Assembly (NCBI GenBank): GCA_016792845.1
Contig: JAEUKH010000022.1
Location: 62,001 to 126,000, forward strand
Length of the DNA: 64,000 nt
Direction of reading: 5' to 3'
Source: Myxococcales bacterium
Lineage (GTDB): Bacteria > Myxococcota_A > Polyangia > Polyangiales > Ga0077539
The notes beneath the pieces were generated by a model. The model saw only the letters and a program-made list of their open reading frames with translations. It had not been told where the DNA came from and ran no database searches. The translations under genes and the position numbers were made by a program. Positions 32,824 through 41,041 of the stretch are shown piece by piece (the first letter of the stretch is position 1; each line of letters starts with the position of its first letter).

Positions 32824-35037
32824 GTGGCGCGCTGGTGTCGGTGCTTTCTGATCTCGCTCGTGCTCTGTCTCGCGGCGTGCGCGCGGGGCAACGTCGACCC
32901 GAACCAGCCGCTCGACGGCGACGCGGGCTTCTTCGACATCCCGAAGGAAGACGTCCCCGAGTCGCTCTGCGGCACCCAGGGGCAGCTCTGTTGCACGGGC
33001 GAGGCGTGCGTTCAGGGGCTCCTTTGCCGCGACCGGGTGTGCGTCGCGTCGCCCGGGTGCGGCGGCGAGCGCCAGCCCTGCTGCGCCAATTTCGCATGCG
33101 GCGCGGGCTTCGTCTGCACCGCGGGGCAGTGCCTCGTGTCGGCCTCGTGCGGCGGCGCGGGGCAGCCGTGCTGCGTCAACGCCCTCTGCGGCGCGGGCTT
33201 CCGCTGCGAGGCCGGGCTCTGCGCGGCGGTGCCCGCGTGCGGCGGCGACGGGCAAGCCTGCTGCGAGGGCAACGTCTGCGAGTCGGGCTTCGCCTGCAAC
33301 GCGTCGACCTGTCGCCCGAGGGTCCGCTGCGGCGCCGAGGCCCAAGCGTGCTGCGCGTCGTCGCCCGCGTGCGAGGGCGCGCTCAGCTGCCAGGCCGGGC
33401 AGTGCGCTCGGGCGCCGACGGCGTGCGGAGCCCTCGGGCAAGGGTGCTGCCCCGGCAACCTCTGCGCGGCCGCCGGCGCGCTCTGCTGCAACGGCACCTG
33501 CGTAAACCCCGCCAACGACAGCCGTCACTGCGCCCGCTGCAACGCCCCCTGCGCGGCCGGGGCGAGCTGCGCCAACGCGGCCTGCGTGGCCCCTCCGTGC
33601 GGGGGTGAGGCCCAAGCGTGCTGCGCCTCGTCGACGCCCTGCGGCGCGGGGCTGCGCTGCAACACCAGCAACCGCTGCGCGCGCCCGAGCGAGACCTGCC
33701 GCGCCGGCACCGGGGTGTGCCTCACCGCGGCCGAGTGCTGCGACGCCCTCTCGTGTCGGGCCGCGCCCGCAACCCTCGCGTGCTGCCGCGAGGCCGGCGG
33801 CAGCTGCACCGCCTCGCCCCAATGTTGCGGCGTCATGGCCTGCGAGGCCGGGCGCTGCGCGTGCCGCCGCTCGAGCGAGACCTGCACCGCGTCGCGCGAC
33901 TGCTGCGCGGGCCTCGGGTGCGAACAAGGCGTCTGCCGCGTGGCCCAATGCAGCCTCGCCGAGGCCGCCGCGTGCGCCGCAGGGGCCGAGGCTCCAGGGT
34001 GCTGCCTCGCGGGGCGGAGCTGCGTCGACGGGCGCTGCTGCGCGAGCACCGGGGCGGCCTGCGCGCGCAACGAGGGCTGCTGCGGGGCCCAACGCTGCGA
34101 GAGCGGGCGGTGTTGCCAATCGGCAAGCGGGCGATGCGCGGCCAACGCCGATTGTTGCGCGGGGCTGAGCTGCCAGTCTGGGCTCTGTCGCACCGCGCCG
34201 TGCACCTTGGGTGAGGCGTCGAGCTGTACGCCCGGGGCCGCCGCGCCGGGGTGCTGCGCGAGCCCGAGGGGGTGCTCCGCCGTGGCAGGGGTCAACCGGT
34301 GCTGCGCGACCCCAGGGGGGCTCTGCACGGGCCCGACAGGGTGCTGCGGCAGCGCGCGGTGCGAGGCCGGGCGGTGCTGCGCGCCGACAGGGCAGGGGTG
34401 CGACAGCGCGCGCCCCTGTTGCAGCGGGAGCACCTGTCAGAGCGGCACCTGCGTCGCGGCCACGAGCACCTGCGCGCTCGGCGAAGCGGCGGCCTGCGCT
34501 TCGGGGGCCACGGCGCCCAATTGCTGCGCCGACGCGCGGGCCTGCGCCGACGTGGTGGGCACCCCGCGGTGCTGTCGAAACACCGGCGGCGCGTGCACGA
34601 CGAGCCTCGGGTGCTGCGCCTCGCTCCTCTGCGTCTCGGGGCGCTGCCAGGCGCCCGCGAGCTGCGGGCTCGCCGAAGCCGCGGTCTGCACGGTGGGGTC
34701 GAGCGCGCCCAACTGTTGCGGCGACGGGCGCGCGTGCCGCGACGTGGTGGGCACCAACCGCTGCTGCCGCGACCTCGGCGGCGCGTGTACGACGAGCCTC
34801 GGGTGCTGCGGCGCGCTCCTCTGCCGCGACGGGAGTTGCCAATCGGCGACGCCCTGCGCCCTCCCCGAAGCCGCGCTGTGTACGCCCGGAGCGAGCGCCC
34901 CCGGGTGCTGCGCCGAGGGGCGGAGCTGCGCCGACGTGGTGGGCGACACCCGTTGTTGCCGCGGCGTGGGCGGAGCCTGTGTAGGCTCGTACGGGTGTTG
35001 CGGGTCGTTGATTTGTCTCTCGGGTACCTGTCAGTAA
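32824..35037 (+). CDS. Large Cys-rich repeat lipoprotein
   Basis: 737 residues, roughly one Cys in seven. The signal peptide (CRCFLISLVLCLAAC) has a lipobox Cys in LAACARG. After a short acidic linker come units with CGGxxQxCCxxxxCxxGFxC, then CCAGLxCxxGxC forms. At the end are four longer repeats of about 70 residues built as C-x-L-x-E-A-A ... DVVG-x-x-RCCR ... GCC-x-x-LLC-x-x-G-x-CQ. The pairing of CC doublets suggests knot-like disulfide modules outside the cell. Function unknown; no protease or binding motif recognised. GTG at 32824 has GAGAG 8 bases upstream; GTG at 32815 is an alternative. Confidence 0.75.
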   Translation: MARWCRCFLISLVLCLAACARGNVDPNQPLDGDAGFFDIPKEDVPESLCGTQGQLCCTGEACVQGLLCRDRVCVASPGCGGERQPCCANFACGAGFVCTAGQCLVSASCGGAGQPCCVNALCGAGFRCEAGLCAAVPACGGDGQACCEGNVCESGFACNASTCRPRVRCGAEAQACCASSPACEGALSCQAGQCARAPTACGALGQGCCPGNLCAAAGALCCNGTCVNPANDSRHCARCNAPCAAGASCANAACVAPPCGGEAQACCASSTPCGAGLRCNTSNRCARPSETCRAGTGVCLTAAECCDALSCRAAPATLACCREAGGSCTASPQCCGVMACEAGRCACRRSSETCTASRDCCAGLGCEQGVCRVAQCSLAEAAACAAGAEAPGCCLAGRSCVDGRCCASTGAACARNEGCCGAQRCESGRCCQSASGRCAANADCCAGLSCQSGLCRTAPCTLGEASSCTPGAAAPGCCASPRGCSAVAGVNRCCATPGGLCTGPTGCCGSARCEAGRCCAPTGQGCDSARPCCSGSTCQSGTCVAATSTCALGEAAACASGATAPNCCADARACADVVGTPRCCRNTGGACTTSLGCCASLLCVSGRCQAPASCGLAEAAVCTVGSSAPNCCGDGRACRDVVGTNRCCRDLGGACTTSLGCCGALLCRDGSCQSATPCALPEAALCTPGASAPGCCAEGRSCADVVGDTRCCRGVGGACVGSYGCCGSLICLSGTCQ

Positions 35038-35062
35038 TCGGGTCGAGGGGCGTTCTCTGGGG

Positions 35063-35860
35063 GTGCGTGTGGAGTCGAAGGCGTTCAGTCATCGCGTGAT
35101 GCCGCGCTTGGGGCGTGAGGTCTTTCGCCTCGGTCTGGCGGCGAATTACGGCATCGGCCCGGCAGAGTTCGACCTCGCCGTCGAGCGCGGGGTCAACTAC
35201 ATCTTCTGGTCGTGGGCGCGCACCGGGCGGCTCGTCGCGTCGATGCAAGCGGCCCTGCGGCGCAACCGCGAGGGCATGGTGGTGGCCGCGGGCCCGACCC
35301 TCGGGTACTTCGGCGGCAGCGTGCGCCGCGGCTGCGAGCGCGTGCTCAAGCGGCTCAACACCGACTACATCGACTATTTTCAGCTCTACTGGCTCGGGGT
35401 GGGCTCGGCGCTCACCGGCGGCGTCCTCGACGAGCTCTTGAAGCTCCGCGACGAGGGTAAAGTGCGCGCCATCGGGGTGTCGATCCACGACCGGGTGCGC
35501 GCCGGGCGCCTGGTCGTCGAGTCGCCCTTTGACATGTTCATGGTGCGCTACAACGCCGCCCACCCGGGCGCAGAGCGCGACATCTTCCCCGCGTTTGAGA
35601 CCCGCCGCCCCGACCTCGTGGCCTACACCGCCACGGCCTGGCGCAAGCTCTTGAAGCGCCCCAGCGGGTACCAAGGCCCCGTGCCGACCGCCGGAGATTG
35701 CTACCGTTTCTGTCTCTCAAGCCCCCACGTCGACGTGGTGCTCACCGGCCCCGCCGACCGGGCGCAGCTCGAAGAAAACCTCGCCGCGATCGAGAGAGGC
35801 CCCCTGTCGGCCGAAGAAGATCGCGCCATCCGCGCGTTCGGCGCGCGCGCTCATGGGTGA
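35063..35860 (+). CDS. Aldo/keto reductase family protein
   Basis: 265 residues with the AKR (beta/alpha)8 order: FRLGLAANYGIGPAEFDLAV, GVNYIFWSWARTGR, LNTDYIDYFQLYWLGVGSAL, DEGKVRAIGVSIHDR, FMVRYNAAHPGAERDIFP, YTATAWRKLL and SSPHVDVVLTGPADRAQLEE (nucleotide-binding end). The catalytic Asp-Tyr-Lys-His tetrad is not fully evident: the usual GNSE/A-x-Y segment is replaced by IFWSWARTG, so activity may be altered. Shortened relative to typical 300-residue AKRs. The start is one of two close GTGs (35063 or 35069). Confidence 0.8.
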   Translation: MRVESKAFSHRVMPRLGREVFRLGLAANYGIGPAEFDLAVERGVNYIFWSWARTGRLVASMQAALRRNREGMVVAAGPTLGYFGGSVRRGCERVLKRLNTDYIDYFQLYWLGVGSALTGGVLDELLKLRDEGKVRAIGVSIHDRVRAGRLVVESPFDMFMVRYNAAHPGAERDIFPAFETRRPDLVAYTATAWRKLLKRPSGYQGPVPTAGDCYRFCLSSPHVDVVLTGPADRAQLEENLAAIERGPLSAEEDRAIRAFGARAHG

Positions 35861-35900
35861 GCGCCGCGGGCGCGAAGCGCAGCAAGAAAGAAGGGTCGCA

Positions 35901-36194
35901 ATGCAAACGCTGATCGTGTGTGAAGGGTGTTCTCGGCATGTTCTGTCGCACGAGGCCGGGTGCCCGTTCTGCGGCGCCGCGGTGGCGGCCCAAAGCCCGG
36001 TATGCGGGGCCGACCCGTCGGCCGCCCGCGGGCTCTCGCGCGGCAAGGCTGCCCTCATGGCCGCCGTGACCGTGGCCGCGAGCCTCTCGATGGCGGCGTG
36101 CTACGGCGGCCCGCCCCGCCCGCCCGCCTACAACCCCGCCGACGCCGCGACCCAGGCCCCCGCCAACCCGGCGCCCGGCAACGGTACGCCCTGA
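35901..36194 (+). CDS. Small zinc-ribbon protein with internal lipobox-like segment
   Basis: 97 residues. It begins MQTLIVCEGCSRHVLSHEAG and continues CPFCGAAV, a CxxC...CxxC zinc ribbon (about 7-26). After about 25 residues comes a hydrophobic helix AALMAAVTVAASLSMAAC, whose end resembles a lipobox (SMAAC), then a Pro/Ala-rich tail. AAGGG 5 bases upstream supports the ATG. Either a membrane protein with cytoplasmic ribbon or an unusual lipoprotein. It sits 50 bases before the ABC exporter genes; no direct link can be shown. Confidence 0.6.
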   Translation: MQTLIVCEGCSRHVLSHEAGCPFCGAAVAAQSPVCGADPSAARGLSRGKAALMAAVTVAASLSMAACYGGPPRPPAYNPADAATQAPANPAPGNGTP

Positions 36195-36243
36195 CGCGGG
36201 AATTGCTCGCCGAGGGGCGGCCCAAAGTAGGTAGCATCCTGCG

Positions 36244-36996
36244 GTGATGGGCGACGCTCCGATCACCGTCACGGCCGAGGGGCTCGGCAAAGAATTCGGC
36301 GAGAAGGTCGCCCTGCGCGACCTCAGCCTCTCGTTGCATCGCGGCGAGATCTTCGGTCTCTTGGGCCCCAACGGCGCCGGCAAGAGCACCACCCTCAACC
36401 TCTGGATGGGCTTCCTCAAGCCCACCCGCGGCCGGGCCACGGTGTGCGGGCTCGACTGCACCCGAGACCACCGCGCGGTGATGACCCGGGTGGGCCATCT
36501 GCCCGAAGAACCTACACTTTTTGACAACCTCACCGGGCGCGAGCTCCTGAGCTTCGTGCTCACCATGCGCGGGCTCTCGAAGGCCGAGCGGTGGCGCGCC
36601 CTCGACGCGTGGGCCGAGCGGCTCGGCTTCGCCGCAGACCTCGACCAGCTCGTGGCCGGATACTCAATGGGGATGCGCAAGAAGCTCGCCCTCCTCGCCG
36701 CGATGGCGCACCAGCCCGAGGTGTTGCTGCTCGACGAGCCCACCAACGGACTCGACCCCTTGGTCGCCCGCGAGGTGCGAGACATGCTGGTCGAGCAGGC
36801 CGCGGCCGGGGTCACGGTGGTGCTCTCGACGCACCTCCTCGACGTGGCCGAGCGGGTGTGCCACCGCCTCGGGGTCATCGTGCGCGGCGAGCTCCGCGCC
36901 CTCGGAGACGCCTCGGAGATCCTCGCGGCCACCGGGTCGGGCACCCTCGAAGAGGCCTTTCTCGCGCTCACCGCGGCCCCCCGGAGCGCGCGCTGA
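36244..36996 (+). CDS. ABC transporter ATP-binding protein (exporter type)
   Basis: 250 residues with all ATPase motifs: Walker A GPNGAGKST (41-49), signature YSMGMRKK (140-147; an unusual LSGGQ variant common in ABC-2 exporters), Walker B LLLDEP (161-166), D-loop GLD and switch STH. It pairs with the permease that starts in its own stop codon (TGATG), so the two are translationally coupled. TAGCAT ends 6 bases before the GTG start, suggesting a leaderless message; ATG at 36247 is the alternative start. Confidence 0.9.
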   Translation: MMGDAPITVTAEGLGKEFGEKVALRDLSLSLHRGEIFGLLGPNGAGKSTTLNLWMGFLKPTRGRATVCGLDCTRDHRAVMTRVGHLPEEPTLFDNLTGRELLSFVLTMRGLSKAERWRALDAWAERLGFAADLDQLVAGYSMGMRKKLALLAAMAHQPEVLLLDEPTNGLDPLVAREVRDMLVEQAAAGVTVVLSTHLLDVAERVCHRLGVIVRGELRALGDASEILAATGSGTLEEAFLALTAAPRSAR

Positions 36997-39200
36997 TGCG
37001 AGAGTCTCTCGCGCAAATCCGCGCCATCGTCGCGATGCTCCTCACCGGCGTGATGAACTCGCTGCGCCGCCGACAGGGCAACGGGGCGCTCTACATCTTC
37101 CCGTTGTTGTTAGTGTTTTTGCTGGTCGAGCTGGCCCGCTTCGGCTCCCGCGCCACCGACGGCATGCGCGCCGTGCTCGGCCTCGCCACCCCCGCCAAGG
37201 GCCTCCACTACGCGTCGCTCTGGCTGACCGAGCTCTTCGTCGCCATCGTGGCCCTGAAGTTCGCGCGCATCATCCCCGGTCGCGGCAGCCGGAGCCTCTT
37301 CGACCAACCCCTCTTGCGCGCCCTGCCCACGCACCCGGTCGCGCGCTTCGTCGTCGAGCTCGGGGCCGCGAGCGCGGCCGCCGTTGGCTTCGTGATCTTG
37401 GTCTGGGTGCCTTCGGTCTGGGGGCTCCACGCGTCGCCCGACGCCCGCGCGGTCGCCCTCACCGCGCTCAGCGCCCTCGTGGCCAACCTCGCGGCCACGG
37501 TGTTCGCGATGGCGCTCTACGTCGTCACGGCGCGTCGCCTCGGAGGCCGCCCTCTCGACGCGCTCAGGGTCATCGCGGCGGTGGTGGGTTTCGCGCTCAT
37601 CGCGGGGTACTCTGCCCTCGGGCCCATCGGCGCGGGGGTCTCGACCCGGCTCAGGGTCTCGGCCTTTGTGCCCGCGTGGTCGGGCTATCTCCCGATGCGC
37701 CCGGTGGTGACCTGGCTCCGAGCGCCCCACGAGACCCTGGCCCTGGGGCGCGCGGCGCTGGGCTTGGGGCTCGCCGTGGGGCTCTCGCTTTGGGCGCTGC
37801 TGCGGCGCCTCCGCGAGCCTTACGACCTCTCCCTCGACGCGGCCACCGCGGCGACCCCGCGGGCCGCTTGGGAGCCTCGGCTCGGCGCCGCCCGCGCGGA
37901 GTTTCGCGCGCTGGTGCGCCAGGCGCCCTACCTCCCCTTCGCGGCCCCTGCGTTTCTGGCCTTCTTTCTGACGCTCTCGCACGGGGCGACCTCGGCCACG
38001 GGCGCAGACCTGCCGCTCATCGTCCTCATGGGCCTCACGGCTTGGGCCACGGTGGTGATCGGCACCGCCCTCTCGGGCGCCCTCTCTCGCCGCTGGCGTC
38101 GGGTCTTATGGATCCCCTCGGTGCTCGGGCGCGACCACACCGACAGCCTCCGCGCGGCGACGGCGGTGCATACCTTCCTCACGGCGGGGCTCGCCTTCAG
38201 CGTCTTCGCGCTGCTGCTCGGCGCGCGGGTGCCCGAGCCGTTGTGGTTTCTGCGCATGGTCGCGGGGCTCCTGGTCTGCCTCGCGGCGGGCCAGTGGCTC
38301 CAGGTCTCGGCGGTCTTTCTGCTCATCGACCCGTCACCCGATCGCTTGACGGGCCTCTCGGTGGGCGCGCTCCTCGGCGTGCTCGCCACGAGCCTGCCCA
38401 CCGCGGCGCTGATGGTGCTCCTCTCGGCCACGCCGCTCGCGCAGTGGCTGCCGCTCGTGTCGCTCCTGGTGCTCACCGCGTGGTCGATCGAACGCGCCGC
38501 CGTGGCCCGCCTCGGCGCGCTCCGCGACCCCCTCGGAGACCCCGACGCTGCGCTCCGGAGCTGGCCCGCCTTGCGCACCTTCGGCATCGCCCTGATCGCC
38601 CAGGTGGTCACCATGCAGACCGGCGAGACGGTGCTCGCGCTCTCGCCCTCGGGCAACCTCGTGCTCGGGTACCTCGCCTTCGCCGCGGTCGCGCTGCCCA
38701 TCGGCCTCGACGCCGCGCGCCGCCACCGACCCGCCCCGCGCTGGAGCCGCCTCCGCGCCGTGGCCCTCGGGGCCCTCACCGGCGCGCTGAATTTCGGCCT
38801 CGCGACGCTCTACGCCGAGCTCGCCTCGCGGCGCCTCGGTGGCGCCCACGGAGCCCTCTCCGAGGCCCTCACCGCGGCCGCGCCGACGACCCGGGCGGCG
38901 CTCATCGCCGTGGCGGCCCTGCTCGGCCCCTTCGCTGAAGAGCTGTTCTTCCGGGGGTGGCTCCTCTACGCGCTGCCCTACGACCTCGGCCCGCGCCGGG
39001 CGCGCCTCGCGCCGGTCTTGACCGCCCTCAGCTTCGCCGTCTTGCACGCCGCAGAGGCGTGGCTCCCGGCCCTCGTCGCGGGCCTCCTCGCGGGTCTCCT
39101 CGCGGCCCGCAGCCGACGCCTCGACGCCAGCGTGGCGATGCACATCACCAACAACAGCCTCGTGATGGCCACCGCCCTCGGGCTCTTTCGCGGGCCGTAA
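36996..39200 (+). CDS. ABC-2-like permease fused to a CPBP-family membrane protease
   Basis: 734 residues, about 15 or more membrane helices. The first 550 residues resemble ABC-2 permeases (SLRRRQGNGALYIFPLLLVF, IIPGRGSRSLFDQPLLRALP). The C-terminal 180 form a CPBP/Abi (CAAX protease-like) domain with EELFFRG (E648, E649, R653), FAVLHAAEAW (H684) and HITNNS (H716), the three motifs needed for catalysis in Rce1-like glutamic proteases. The fusion suggests coupling of export with proteolytic maturation or self-immunity for a peptide or lipid-modified cargo. The ATPase gene lies directly upstream. Cargo is not identifiable. Confidence 0.8.
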   Translation: MRESLAQIRAIVAMLLTGVMNSLRRRQGNGALYIFPLLLVFLLVELARFGSRATDGMRAVLGLATPAKGLHYASLWLTELFVAIVALKFARIIPGRGSRSLFDQPLLRALPTHPVARFVVELGAASAAAVGFVILVWVPSVWGLHASPDARAVALTALSALVANLAATVFAMALYVVTARRLGGRPLDALRVIAAVVGFALIAGYSALGPIGAGVSTRLRVSAFVPAWSGYLPMRPVVTWLRAPHETLALGRAALGLGLAVGLSLWALLRRLREPYDLSLDAATAATPRAAWEPRLGAARAEFRALVRQAPYLPFAAPAFLAFFLTLSHGATSATGADLPLIVLMGLTAWATVVIGTALSGALSRRWRRVLWIPSVLGRDHTDSLRAATAVHTFLTAGLAFSVFALLLGARVPEPLWFLRMVAGLLVCLAAGQWLQVSAVFLLIDPSPDRLTGLSVGALLGVLATSLPTAALMVLLSATPLAQWLPLVSLLVLTAWSIERAAVARLGALRDPLGDPDAALRSWPALRTFGIALIAQVVTMQTGETVLALSPSGNLVLGYLAFAAVALPIGLDAARRHRPAPRWSRLRAVALGALTGALNFGLATLYAELASRRLGGAHGALSEALTAAAPTTRAALIAVAALLGPFAEELFFRGWLLYALPYDLGPRRARLAPVLTALSFAVLHAAEAWLPALVAGLLAGLLAARSRRLDASVAMHITNNSLVMATALGLFRGP

Positions 39201-39261
39201 ACCGCCGTTGGCAGCCAACCCGCGTTCGCAGCGGCGCTGTCATGGCGGGCCCGCGTCGCGG

Positions 39262-39279
39262 CGTTCACAGTTGTGAACG
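39262..39279. promoter_or_regulatory. Perfect 8-base-arm palindrome before the caspase gene
   Basis: CGTTCACA at 39262-39269 and TGTGAACG at 39272-39279 are exact inverted repeats separated by GT. It is AT-richer than its surroundings and looks like a dimeric repressor or activator site. Confidence 0.6.
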
Positions 39280-39284
39280 GTGCG

Positions 39285-39305
39285 TTGAAAGATGAATGAT
39301 TTCAA
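39285..39305. promoter_or_regulatory. Second inverted repeat before the caspase gene
   Basis: TTGAAA (39285-39290) and TTTCAA (39300-39305) flank a 9-base AT-rich spacer, 5 bases after the first palindrome. TTGAAA could also be a -35 element. About 96 bases before the ATG. Confidence 0.5.
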
Positions 39306-39401
39306 TAGGTTGCGATGAGTTGCCAGGCGGCGACGGAGGCGCCGATGCTTGGTACACCGAGTGCTCAGGGCGAGCGCGTCGCTGAACACGGAGTGGTTGC
39401 C

Positions 39402-40922
39402 ATGAAGCAGAGCCTCATCGTCAAGACCCTGGGCCTTGTGACTGTTCTGGGCGGGCTCGCGCAGCCCTCGCTGGCCGCGGCCCAGCACCGCGGGCGCGGC
39501 GGCGCGATCAACGCGCGCAACGCCGAGTCGGGCGCGCCCTTGCAGCTCCGCGACACCGGGAGCCTCAGCGAAGGCGACCGAACCGACCGTGAGGGGCGTC
39601 ACCTCACGGCCCGCAGCCTCCCGTTGCGCGCGGGCGATCGGGTCACCTTCATCGTGCGGAGCGAGAGCTTCGATGTCATGGCGCGGGTCCGCGGCCCCGG
39701 CAACCAACAGTGGGAAGACGACGACGGCGCAGGCAACACCGACGCGCGACTCGTCTTCACGGCGCCCCGCGACGCGGCCTATCAGTTCATCGTGACCTCC
39801 TACGAGGCCGGCGCCACGGGCGAATTCAGCACCGAGATCAGCGTGCGCCGCGGCGGCGCTCCGGGCCTCGACGTCGACCCCTCGGGCGACCCCTCGGGCG
39901 AAGACGAAGCGGGCGACTGCCCCAACGACGACGGCGACGAGGGGCGCGACGACGGCGACGAAGGGCGCGGCGAACACCGAGCCGACGAAGACCGAGCCGA
40001 CGAAGACGGGGGCGACGACGACGCCGACCGCACGGCGCCTGCGGCCGACGCGGCCCCCTCGGCGGGCGGGCAGACCTACGGCATTTTCGTGGGCATTTCG
40101 CACTACGGCGGCGACAACCACGACCTGCCCGGCGCGGCCAGCGACGCGGTTCAGCTCGCCCGCGCGTTTCAAACGGCCCGCTGGATGCCGCGACAGAACG
40201 CGATCGTGCTCACCGACGCCCAGGCTACGGCGCAGAACGTTCGGCAGGCCTTCGCGACCATGAGCCAGCGCGTGGGGCCCCAAGACACCCTGGTCTTCTT
40301 CTTCGACGGTCACGGCGGTTCGAGCGTGCTCGACACCGTGGGCCACGACGTCAGCCGTCGCGAGCTCTCGCAGATGATGAGCCGGGTGCGGGGCCGCCAG
40401 CTCCTCGTGCTCGACTCGTGCGAGGCGGGGGGCTTCGCGCCGTTGGTTCAGCAGAACGCGCAGCGCGCGGGGCTGTTCTCGTCGCGCGCCGACCAGGAGT
40501 CGTCGACGGCCCCCGAGGTCAACGCCGGCGGCTGGCTCGCGTACTTCTTTCGCCGCGCCGTCGAGGGCGAGGTGCGTCGCGGCGCCGACGGGGCGCTCGA
40601 CTTCCAGGCGGTGCGTCGGTACGTGGCCGAGCAGTACAACCGTCGCGGGGTCTCGCGCTCGCAAGAGCTCGTGGCGGTGGCCTCGAACCCGCGCTTCTCG
40701 ATCGGCGGCACCCAAGACGCCGTCGCCCCGCCGAGCGACGTGATGGTGGCCCGCCGCGACGGCCGCCGCCCCAACACGGGCCGTCGCGTCCCGGTGCTGG
40801 CGCCGCGCGACACGGCCCCTTCAGAGCGCGAGCCGCTCTTCGGGTCGAACGATCAGTTTTCGCAGATCCTCCAGATGGCGACCACGCAGTTCGGCCCGCA
40901 ACTCAGCCAGTTTGTGAAGTGA
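39402..40922 (+). CDS. Exported caspase-family (C14) peptidase with N-terminal PPC-like domain
   Basis: 506 residues. A signal peptide (LIVKTLGLVTVLGGLAQPSL, ending AAA-Q near 28) is followed by a prepeptidase-C-like beta domain (about 55-148: GDRVTFIVRSESFDVMARVR, ARLVFTAPRDAAYQFIV). A strongly acidic Asp/Glu/Gly linker (about 155-210) comes next, then a caspase fold (YGIFVGISHYGGDNHDLPGA) with catalytic His304 in FFDGHGG and Cys340 in LDSCEAGG. It should cleave proteins outside the cytoplasm or autoprocess. The start is fixed by the signal peptide. Two inverted repeats upstream suggest dedicated regulation. Confidence 0.85.
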   Translation: MKQSLIVKTLGLVTVLGGLAQPSLAAAQHRGRGGAINARNAESGAPLQLRDTGSLSEGDRTDREGRHLTARSLPLRAGDRVTFIVRSESFDVMARVRGPGNQQWEDDDGAGNTDARLVFTAPRDAAYQFIVTSYEAGATGEFSTEISVRRGGAPGLDVDPSGDPSGEDEAGDCPNDDGDEGRDDGDEGRGEHRADEDRADEDGGDDDADRTAPAADAAPSAGGQTYGIFVGISHYGGDNHDLPGAASDAVQLARAFQTARWMPRQNAIVLTDAQATAQNVRQAFATMSQRVGPQDTLVFFFDGHGGSSVLDTVGHDVSRRELSQMMSRVRGRQLLVLDSCEAGGFAPLVQQNAQRAGLFSSRADQESSTAPEVNAGGWLAYFFRRAVEGEVRRGADGALDFQAVRRYVAEQYNRRGVSRSQELVAVASNPRFSIGGTQDAVAPPSDVMVARRDGRRPNTGRRVPVLAPRDTAPSEREPLFGSNDQFSQILQMATTQFGPQLSQFVK

Positions 40923-41041
40923 CCGAGCGCCCTGCGCAAGGGTGGTGCAAGGCGTCGCGCTTGACGCGACCGTGAAGAGCACCGAGAAAGGCTCGACCGC
41001 CAGACCTCTGGTGGTGAGCCTTCTCTCGTGTGAGGTACTGC

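Noticed and set aside
32473..34842. Long minus-strand extension upstream of the DUF4397 lipoprotein start
   Set aside because: Pure Ala/Arg shadow of the Cys-rich gene; the lipoprotein has its own start and signal peptide at 32463.
33000..35037. Regularly repeated short sequences that could suggest a CRISPR array
   Set aside because: They are codon-level repeats of Cys-rich protein units, not identical direct repeats with unique spacers. No CRISPR array or cas gene is seen anywhere in the window.
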